5,412 nucleotides of DNA, from positions 1-5,412 of the forward strand of contig JAUYSA010000122.1 in NCBI GenBank assembly GCA_030696545.1. The letters are read 5' to 3'. Numbering within the stretch: position 1 is the first letter of the stretch; the number at the start of each line of letters is the position of its first letter. This document shows positions 1 through 4,526 of this stretch, piece after piece. A program made the translations under genes and the position numbers. Origin of the DNA: Hyphomonadaceae bacterium (GTDB taxonomy: Bacteria; Pseudomonadota; Alphaproteobacteria; Caulobacterales; Hyphomonadaceae). The notes beneath the pieces were generated by a model. The model was not told the origin of the DNA. It searched no databases and saw only the letters and a program-made list of their open reading frames with translations.

Positions 1-22
1 TCAAGTCGGAGCAGGTGCAGTA

Positions 23-113
23 GGGAGCGCCGGGCGCCTGCCCGGCAGTCGCTGCGAAGCAGCGAACACCCTCCATGCCGCACCGCCTTGCCGGGCAGCC
101 GCCCGGCGCTCCC
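23..113. repeat. Inverted repeat of two mirrored mini-hairpins, probably a dispersed intergenic repeat
   Basis: Positions 23-46 and 90-113 are reverse complements of each other at 23 of 24 bases, separated by 43 bases. Each arm is itself a hairpin: GCCGGGC, a 4-base loop, GCCCGGC (29-46 and 90-107). The spacer carries a third hairpin, CGCTG-CGAAG-CAGCG (50-64). There is no T-tract, so this is not a canonical Rho-independent terminator, although it sits just past the piuC stop codon and could protect or end that transcript. The design resembles REP/BIME-type palindromic elements that recur between genes. Whether it recurs in this genome cannot be seen from one copy. Confidence 0.7.
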
Positions 114-117
114 GGCC

Positions 118-801
118 CTAAACCTCAGCCCACTTCCGCAGCAGGTTGTGATAAACCGCCGTCAGCCCGAGCACAGCCTCGTGCTTGTCGCCCAACTCCG
201 CGCGCGTCTTTATGATCGACTGGTCGAGCTGGTACAGCAGCGTCCGCCCGCCATCATCCTTCACCATCGACTGGATCCAGAAGAACGACGCCCAGCGGCT
301 CCCGCGCGTGATCTCTTCCACGCGATGCAGGCTGGTTGCGGGATACAACACCATGTCGCCTGCCGCGAACTTCACACTCTGCGTGCCATACGTGTCCTCG
401 ATCACCAGCTCGCCGCCGTCGTAATCCTCGGGCTCGGAAAGAAACAGCGTCGCCGAAAGATCGGTGCGCACGCGGATATTCGGCCCGGCGATGAAGCGGA
501 TCGCATTGTCGACATGCGCCCCGAACTTCATGCCCACATCATAGCGGTTGAACAGCGGCGGAAACACGCGGAACGGAACCGCCGCCGAGTTGAACCCCTG
601 CGAGCGGCCCAGCGCGCGCAGCACGATCTCGCCCAGCGCACGCGCTTGCGGCGCGTCTTCAGGAACCTGGAGATTGTGCTTGGCGATAGCCGACTGCGCG
701 CCAGCGGTGATCTTGCCGTCTACCCATTGCGTGCCTTCGAGAACGGAGCGGCATTGCGCCACTTCCGCTTTTGTCAGCACCGATTCAACCTTCACAAGCA
801 T
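118..801 (-). CDS. piuC: PiuC/YbiX-type Fe(II)/2-oxoglutarate-dependent dioxygenase (PKHD-type hydroxylase)
   Basis: A complete 227-residue protein, matching the usual length of about 225-227 for this family. It should be a cytosolic non-haem iron oxygenase coupling 2-oxoglutarate decarboxylation to hydroxylation of a substrate that is not established for the family. The jelly-roll core shows the iron-binding triad: HVD at residues 96-98 (His96, Asp98) and His159 in SLHR. Arg169 in GSRWASFFW is the expected 2-oxoglutarate carboxylate ligand. The stretch DLSATLFLSEP followed by YDGGELVIED (about 114-136) is typical of the family, and a helical C-terminal tail ends in HNLLRKWAEV. The ATG is preceded by an AGG about 10 bases upstream. 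It lies directly downstream of the siderophore receptor on the same strand, the conserved fiu/piuA-piuC arrangement, but a strong terminator lies between them. Family assignment is confident; substrate unknown. Confidence 0.95.
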   Translation of the reverse strand: MLVKVESVLTKAEVAQCRSVLEGTQWVDGKITAGAQSAIAKHNLQVPEDAPQARALGEIVLRALGRSQGFNSAAVPFRVFPPLFNRYDVGMKFGAHVDNAIRFIAGPNIRVRTDLSATLFLSEPEDYDGGELVIEDTYGTQSVKFAAGDMVLYPATSLHRVEEITRGSRWASFFWIQSMVKDDGGRTLLYQLDQSIIKTRAELGDKHEAVLGLTAVYHNLLRKWAEV

Positions 802-827
802 GACGAAGACCTAGCAGGCAGCTCCTG

Positions 828-862
828 AAAAAAGAAGGGACGGGTCACGTATGACCCGTCCC
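828..862 (-). terminator. Rho-independent terminator between the receptor gene and piuC
   Basis: Read on the minus strand, a perfect 11-bp stem (GGGACGGGTCA / TGACCCGTCCC) closes a UACG loop of the UNCG type and is followed by TTCTTTTTT. No T-tract lies on the plus-strand side, so it acts in the minus direction only. It lies 28-62 bases after the receptor stop codon and its T-tract ends 26 bases before the piuC ATG. It should end most receptor transcripts, leaving piuC to read-through or to its own promoter, which I cannot identify. Confidence 0.9.
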
Positions 863-871
863 AGTCAGTCA

Positions 872-904
872 GGCGTGGTCTGGGGAGGATTAATAGACCA
901 CGCC
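872..904 (-). promoter_or_regulatory. Stem-loop at the receptor stop codon with exposed CCUCCCC loop
   Basis: The minus-strand RNA forms a perfect 10-bp stem, GGCGUGGUCU with AGACCACGCC, enclosing the 13-base loop AUUAAUCCUCCCC. The stem begins in the receptor's last codons (Gly-Val-Val-Tyr) and the loop contains the UAA stop and an anti-Shine-Dalgarno-like CCUCCCC. The terminator at 828-862 follows after about ten bases. The pairing is seen directly. A role as a 3'-UTR-derived regulatory RNA, an mRNA 3' stabiliser or a translation-termination structure is inferred. Translating ribosomes would disrupt the 5' arm, so the free form would appear after translation or after processing. Confidence 0.6.
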
Positions 905-3160
905 GAGGGTTGCGATGAAGGTGCGGCCCTGCCCCGGCGTTACGCGGTTGCCGTGGATCTGGGCGAAGTAGAGTTCGTCCGACAGGTTGTAGCCGTTGAG
1001 CGAGATGCGGAAGCGATCCCACCCGTAGGACACGAAGCCATCGACCGTCGTGTAGCTATCGACAGCCGCAGTGTTGGCCGCGTTCAACCAGACTTCACCC
1101 TGATAGGTGAGGCCACCGCCAACTTCGAGCCCGGCCAGGCCGCCGGTGAAATTGTAGGTTGTCCATAGGCTGGCAGCGGTTTCCGGTGTGAACTGAATGC
1201 TCTTGCCGATGTTCGCCGCGGTCGACGAGTCCGTGATCTCGGTATCCAGCCAGGTGCCATTGACGTTCACGGACCATTCGTCGGTGATCATGCCAGCGAG
1301 CCCAAGCTCGACACCCGTGATTTCCTGCGCATCGCCCGACCCGACGAGAAGGTCGCCATTCACGTCGAGGATCTTGGAGTTGTCCTTCTTGGTCTGGAAC
1401 ACCGCGCCTTGAAGCTGGACGCGATCCTCAAACAGGCCGATGCGACCGCCGAGTTCGATATTCGTGTTCTCTTCCGGCTCGAGATCCTTGTTGCTGACGC
1501 CGGTCGGCGTGGTGGGGTTCGCGATCGTATCGCCATTGTTGGTCGAGGCGCCTTGCGGCTTCGCCGACTGGGAATAGCTCAAATACCATTGCTGATTTGC
1601 AGCAGGCTCCCAGATGACGCCGACCTGAGGGGTCACGAAATCGCTGTTCGATCCAACGCCCGCGAACGTGGAGCCGGTCGTGGTGAATGTCGTCGTATTC
1701 TGATCAACCTCATAAGCGCCCCAGCGCAGACCGCCCGTGAGTGACCACTGGTCGTTGATCCACAGACGCTCGTTGGCGAACACGCTCACGTCACGCGTGG
1801 TCGTGTCACGAATGTTCGAGCGGCCAGCGGCCAGCGGTACGCCAGGATTGAAGGCCGGGTTCAGCAGGTCGAGGTTCGGACGCGTGGCGCCGTATGCGTA
1901 TTGATTGCGGTCATTGTTCTGCCAGGTCACATCGAAACCGCCAACGAACTCGCTGCGCATCCCGAAGAGGGGCGCCGTGATCGTCGCCGCCGTGATGTTC
2001 TGCACGCCTTGCGTATCCTGATCCCAAGGACCCGGTCCGCCGGGGGTCGCAACCGGCACAGTGGCCGGATCGCCATCGCTGAGCGCCGTTGCGCAGGTGG
2101 CGTTGCAGCCGGCGGGCGTGAAGCGCGCAAAGCGCTGGTAGGAGCCCCAGCGTGTGTCGCTCGTCAGCGTCAGCCAGTCATTGGCTTCGTGGCGCAGGCG
2201 GACGGTGACGGTATCAACCGTCGTTTTATCGACGTCGGAACTGTAACCATAGAAGTTCGAAGAATCGACGCCAAAGTCCGAGACCGGACCGAAAACGCCA
2301 TTCACTGTAGTGGTCGGAATGCCGTAGTCGGTGAGCTTTTCTTCGTCCTGATGGAGGTAAGCGATCGTTACGGTCGTCGGGCTATCGAGACCGAATGCGA
2401 ATGACGGAGCGAAGCCCCAGCGCTCTGAATAGACCTGGTCGCGGCCGGTGCTGCCACCTTCGTGCGACATGACAGCGACCCGCGCCGCCATGCCGCTGCC
2501 GAGATTCTGGTTCCAGTCTCCCGTGATGCGCAGATAGTCGGCGTCGCCCACCGCAATGGCGGCAGAGCCGGTCGTATCCGCGAAAGGCGTCTTGGACGAC
2601 GTATTGATGCCGCCACCCGCCGCGCCCCGGCCAAACGCCGAAGCAGACGGGCCCTTGAATACTTCGACCTGGCCATAGTTGAACGAGTCCCGCGTATAGA
2701 CGCCGAAGTCGCGCAGGCCGTCGGTGAAGATGTCGTTTTTGGCAGAGATGCCGCGAATGAAGAACTGATCCCCACTCATGACGCCGCCTTCACCGATCTG
2801 CGTGGTGATGCCCGGCACGTTGCGCAGCGCCTGCTCGAGCGAGGCGACGCCCTGCTCCTGCAGCGTCTCCTGTGAGATGATGTTCACGACCTGCGGTACG
2901 TCATCTGCATCGACAGTCGCGAGCGATGAGCCAACGCGGCGGCCGAGCACATAAACACGGTCACGCTCGCCTTCAGGCCCTGAAGCGGCGCGCGTCGTCG
3001 CCGTCTGATCGTCCTCAGCTGCTTCGCTGACCTCTTCCGGCGCGCTCTGCGCCTGAGCCGGCATCGCTGCCGCGCCCATCGCCAGCACCAGCGCCATCGC
3101 AGCGCCTGTGCGCAACGCGTTGAGACCCCCCGGACGCCCGGCTTCGAATTCTACTGACAT
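890..3160 (-). CDS. TonB-dependent siderophore receptor (Fiu/PiuA-like outer-membrane transporter)
   Basis: A complete 756-residue receptor, close to the 760 of E. coli Fiu. It should move a ferric siderophore, probably of catecholate type, across the outer membrane using TonB-ExbB-ExbD energy. A signal peptide has a long n-region, a hydrophobic core at about 19-33 and an AQA cleavage site at 35-37. An acidic linker follows (about 41-67), and DRVYVLGRR at 67-75 is a possible TonB box. The plug spans about 85-190: VVNIISQETLQ, LRNVPGITT, FFIRGI, FTDGLRD, VEVFKGPSASAFGRGAAGG. The rest is a beta-barrel with the family signature NKDLEPEENTNIELGG and ends GRTFIATLGVVY with a terminal aromatic residue. 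The ATG follows GGGGAAG with suitable spacing (SD at 3165-3171). A Fur-box-like site lies 29 bases upstream, so iron repression is likely. An internal Met at residue 22 is a less likely start. The exact ligand cannot be told from sequence. Confidence 0.95.
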   Translation of the reverse strand: MSVEFEAGRPGGLNALRTGAAMALVLAMGAAAMPAQAQSAPEEVSEAAEDDQTATTRAASGPEGERDRVYVLGRRVGSSLATVDADDVPQVVNIISQETLQEQGVASLEQALRNVPGITTQIGEGGVMSGDQFFIRGISAKNDIFTDGLRDFGVYTRDSFNYGQVEVFKGPSASAFGRGAAGGGINTSSKTPFADTTGSAAIAVGDADYLRITGDWNQNLGSGMAARVAVMSHEGGSTGRDQVYSERWGFAPSFAFGLDSPTTVTIAYLHQDEEKLTDYGIPTTTVNGVFGPVSDFGVDSSNFYGYSSDVDKTTVDTVTVRLRHEANDWLTLTSDTRWGSYQRFARFTPAGCNATCATALSDGDPATVPVATPGGPGPWDQDTQGVQNITAATITAPLFGMRSEFVGGFDVTWQNNDRNQYAYGATRPNLDLLNPAFNPGVPLAAGRSNIRDTTTRDVSVFANERLWINDQWSLTGGLRWGAYEVDQNTTTFTTTGSTFAGVGSNSDFVTPQVGVIWEPAANQQWYLSYSQSAKPQGASTNNGDTIANPTTPTGVSNKDLEPEENTNIELGGRIGLFEDRVQLQGAVFQTKKDNSKILDVNGDLLVGSGDAQEITGVELGLAGMITDEWSVNVNGTWLDTEITDSSTAANIGKSIQFTPETAASLWTTYNFTGGLAGLEVGGGLTYQGEVWLNAANTAAVDSYTTVDGFVSYGWDRFRISLNGYNLSDELYFAQIHGNRVTPGQGRTFIATLGVVY

Positions 3161-3188
3161 TCCACTTCCCCGACTGTCGCGACCTGCG

Positions 3189-3207
3189 ATTGAGAACGAT
3201 TTGCAAT
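3189..3207 (-). promoter_or_regulatory. Fur-box-like operator upstream of the siderophore receptor
   Basis: ATTGAGAACGATTTGCAAT is a partial palindrome (ATTG..AA and TT..CAAT arms). In the 7-1-7 view, TGAGAAC-G-ATTTGCA matches 10 of 14 positions of the Fur consensus TGATAAT-N-ATTATCA. It lies 29-47 bases before the receptor ATG, where a repressor would block the promoter or early transcription. A CATATT hexamer on the minus strand overlaps its distal edge and could serve as a -10 element, without a convincing -35. A degenerate second half-site (TGCGAAT, about 3234-3240) lies further upstream. Confidence 0.65.
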
Positions 3208-3318
3208 ATGACGTCCTCTACGCGGCAGAAAATGCGAATGCAAGTGCCTCGCAATGTCTAAAAGGCGAAAAGCTGGCGCTTTTCCGAAATGCCGCAGGAA
3301 TGCCGGTGATCGGGAGAC

Positions 3319-3351
3319 AAAAAAGCGCCGGCCTCTGAAAGAGACCGGCGC
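3319..3351 (-). terminator. Rho-independent terminator of the candidate sRNA / small membrane protein transcript
   Basis: Read on the minus strand, a 12-bp stem (GCGCCGGUCUCU with AGAGGCCGGCGC, one U-G pair) has a 3-base loop and is followed by six T residues. The only poly-T is on the minus-strand side. It ends transcripts coming from the small gene at 3504-3635 and from the non-coding segment between, and insulates them from the receptor promoter. No clear terminator was found between tetR and this point, so it may also be the first terminator for tetR. Confidence 0.92.
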
Positions 3352-3500
3352 CAGGCAGCGTCTAGAACGATTGGGGAGGAGAGAGATCGTTCCGCGCGTG
3401 GCGCCTTGCGGCGCCGAGAGTGAAAGTCAGCGGGAAGCGGCGCCGTAGAGGCCTTGAGGGGGAGGATAGAGACCCCCGGCAGCCGGCTTCCCGTATTCAG
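3319..3500 (-). ncRNA. Candidate small RNA with anti-Shine-Dalgarno hairpin loops
   Basis: This non-coding stretch is densely structured on the minus strand. From its 5' end it shows: an 8-bp long-range stem CGGGAAGC/GCUUCCCG (3486-3493 with 3431-3438) enclosing a GGGGG/CCCCC hairpin (3473-3477 with 3458-3462); a GGCGCC-GCAA-GGCGCC hairpin with a GNRA loop (3400-3415); a perfect 7-bp stem GAACGAU/AUCGUUC (3386-3392 with 3365-3371) presenting the 14-base loop CUCUCUCCUCCCCA; and finally the terminator. CCUCCCC occurs twice (3459-3465, partly paired, and 3373-3379, exposed). Hairpins with C-rich anti-SD motifs followed by a terminator define alphaproteobacterial cuckoo/CcsR-type sRNAs, and C-rich loops are known in others. 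The 5' end is uncertain: no clear promoter is visible near 3500, so it may be processed from the 3' UTR of the small upstream gene. The assignment is inferred. Confidence 0.6.
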
Positions 3501-3503
3501 TTC

Positions 3504-3635
3504 CTAGGCAAGGATACGGCCGGGGCCGTCCAGCATGAGGAAAAACAGGCCCGTGCCGAGCAGCGACAGCGGGATGGCGATGAGGAGGGTCAGCAGTTCC
3601 TGACGCACTTCAGCGGATTTGGGGAGGAAGGTCAT
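3504..3635 (-). CDS. Small single-pass membrane protein, 43 residues, unknown function
   Basis: I do not recognise this protein. Starting at the ATG at 3635 gives 43 residues: a short N-terminal part containing KSAEVRQE, one hydrophobic segment at about 14-35 (LLTLLIAIPLSLLGTGLFFL and two more residues), then DGPGRILA at the C-terminus. This start is chosen because GGAG (3642-3645) lies six bases before it, an ideal Shine-Dalgarno. An in-frame ATG at 3719 would add 28 polar, proline-rich residues and has no good ribosome site; a TTG at 3761 is weaker still and would overlap the operator-like repeat. About 81% of third codon positions are G or C, like the neighbouring genes, which supports real coding. 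It probably sits in the inner membrane. Downstream lie the candidate sRNA and its terminator, likely on the same transcript. Confidence 0.65.
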   Translation of the reverse strand: MTFLPKSAEVRQELLTLLIAIPLSLLGTGLFFLMLDGPGRILA

Positions 3636-3752
3636 GTGCAGCTCCGTTTTGTTATCCGGGGTCTCTAACGGCCCCTGGGGGAAGGTTTGGCGTGGCGGGG
3701 TTTCTTTGTTCCCGTCCATGCTGTGGATGTAGCCTAGCTCTGAGCGAAATGC

Positions 3753-3778
3753 AATGAACAAAACTCTAAACGTTCATT
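3753..3778 (-). promoter_or_regulatory. Inverted repeat / probable TetR operator upstream of the small membrane protein
   Basis: AATGAAC (3753-3759) and GTTCATT (3772-3778) form a perfect 7-bp inverted repeat with a 12-base spacer. Overlapping its right arm, TAAACGTTCA (3767-3776) matches the perfect palindrome beside the tetR start (4517-4526) at 9 of 10 bases. On the minus strand the sequence fits between a poor -35 (TTGCAG) and a -10-like TAGAGT, a position where a bound repressor would block transcription of the small gene. The promoter elements are weak matches. Binding by the adjacent TetR protein is inferred. Confidence 0.5.
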
Positions 3779-3843
3779 ATTTCTGCTGCAAGCGCGATCA
3801 CATACCCGCGATTTATATGCTGCACCTGCTAACAGATGGCGGA

Positions 3844-3858
3844 TTAATAGCGGGTTAA
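3844..3858. promoter_or_regulatory. CtrA-type binding site TTAA-N7-TTAA
   Basis: TTAA-TAGCGGG-TTAA matches exactly the full CtrA site used by the alphaproteobacterial cell-cycle regulator. It lies in the gap between tetR and the small membrane protein. On the minus strand, 26 bases downstream, is a -10-like TATAAA (3812-3817), which would put the site just upstream of the -35 region, as at CtrA-activated promoters. No good -35 hexamer is present. In GC-rich DNA an exact match is uncommon by chance but not negligible. CtrA control of the small gene is a hypothesis. Confidence 0.4.
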
Positions 3859-3884
3859 AGCGTGATCACAGCCTGGCGAGCGAC

Positions 3885-4493
3885 TCAGCGCCGCGCAGAA
3901 AGGCCTGTGAAAACAAGATTCAAAACGCCAGCAAGCTCCGGACGAAGCGCATCAAGCTGCTCCGTCGTCCACAATTGAGGGATCCGGAACTTCATCATTG
4001 CGCACTGAACAAGGTCAGCGGTGATGTTCAGATCGGCCGGCAGCGCAAAATCTCCCGATGCGCGGCCCTCATCGAGAATATGCTCGATCTGAATCCGCTC
4101 CTGCGCGAGTTCCTCGGCCAGATACTCCGGGCGCTCTCGCCCCATGATCTCCGCCAGCTCCATGAGCTTCGGATGCTCCGCGAATACCCGAAACGTACGC
4201 TCCAGCCGCGCCACGAAAAAGTCGTGCATTTTCCGGGTAGCGGACCGCGCAGCGTCACGGATGATGTCGTCATAGAGCGCACGTGAATTCTTCCCGAACT
4301 CCCGCGTCATCGCCTCTGCAATGTCGATCTTCGACGGATAGAACCGATAGATATTCCCTGCCGACATGCCGCAATCGGCAGCGATCTCCGACATGGTGGT
4401 CTTGTTGTATCCATAGTGCAGGATACGTTCGGCCGCGGCCTTCAGGATGGCTTCGCGGGGATCCGCCTTGTCCGTGGTCTGAATCGTCGTCAT
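3885..4493 (-). CDS. TetR/AcrR-family transcriptional regulator
   Basis: A complete 202-residue protein of normal TetR length. The N-terminal DNA-binding domain (about 13-60) is classic: REAILKAAAERILHYGYNKT, then the helix-turn-helix MSEIAADCGMSAGNIYRFY (about 34-52) and PSKIDIAEAM. Residues from about 70 on form the all-helical ligand-binding and dimerisation domain, which gives no clue to the ligand. It should act as a homodimeric repressor released by a small molecule. It starts 33 bases from the divergent gpsA. A perfect palindrome TGAACGTTCA lies 23 bases upstream of its ATG, suggesting autoregulation. There is no convincing Shine-Dalgarno. A TTGAAC/TACATT pair with a 16-base gap would put transcription start at or near the ATG, so the mRNA may be leaderless (tentative). 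Confidence 0.93.
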   Translation of the reverse strand: MTTIQTTDKADPREAILKAAAERILHYGYNKTTMSEIAADCGMSAGNIYRFYPSKIDIAEAMTREFGKNSRALYDDIIRDAARSATRKMHDFFVARLERTFRVFAEHPKLMELAEIMGRERPEYLAEELAQERIQIEHILDEGRASGDFALPADLNITADLVQCAMMKFRIPQLWTTEQLDALRPELAGVLNLVFTGLSARR

Positions 4494-4516
4494 GCGATGA
4501 ATGTATTCCGGAACGC

Positions 4517-4526
4517 TGAACGTTCA
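4517..4526. promoter_or_regulatory. Perfect palindrome TGAACGTTCA in the tetR-gpsA divergent gap, probable TetR operator
   Basis: The 10-bp sequence is its own reverse complement. It ends one base before the gpsA ATG and lies 23 bases upstream of the tetR ATG. It overlaps a possible tetR -35 (TTGAAC, minus strand). A 9/10 copy upstream of the small membrane protein gene strengthens the case that it is a specific site. Direct adjacency to a TetR gene makes that protein the obvious candidate binder. A bound dimer here could also affect gpsA, whose own promoter must lie within the start of tetR. Confidence 0.6.

Noticed and set aside
10..20. 11-base AGCAGGTGCAG shared with the minus strand at 3820-3830
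   Set aside because: No extension of similarity on either side; compatible with chance.
88..828. Long plus-strand open frame covering the PiuC gene
   Set aside because: It is the antisense shadow of a clear dioxygenase with intact catalytic residues. Its predicted protein is low-complexity, Arg/Ala/Leu/His-rich, without a recognisable domain.
1901..2404. Plus-strand open frames within the TonB receptor
   Set aside because: They lie antisense to a full-length, well-conserved receptor and arise from high-GC codon bias. They have no family signature.
3231..3255. Second Fur box or GCGA/TCGC inverted repeat upstream of the receptor
   Set aside because: Only one half matches the Fur consensus and the inverted arms are 5 bases. 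Mentioned only as a weak half-site.
3634..3732. Plus-strand 32-codon frame after GGGGAGGAAGGTC, which looks like a strong ribosome site
   Set aside because: The purine run is the complement of codons of the minus-strand small protein (Phe-Leu-Pro). The peptide has no recognisable features, and no promoter or terminator serves it.
3862..3869. Palindrome GTGATCAC, with GATCAC again near 3795
   Set aside because: Short, lacks the spacing of a CRP-type site, and lies just past the tetR stop. Chance is a sufficient explanation.
4497..4526. In-frame upstream ATG for gpsA at 4497
   Set aside because: It would add ten residues far from the Rossmann motif and has no ribosome site. The ATG at 4527 is kept as the nearer start, though 4497 is not excluded.
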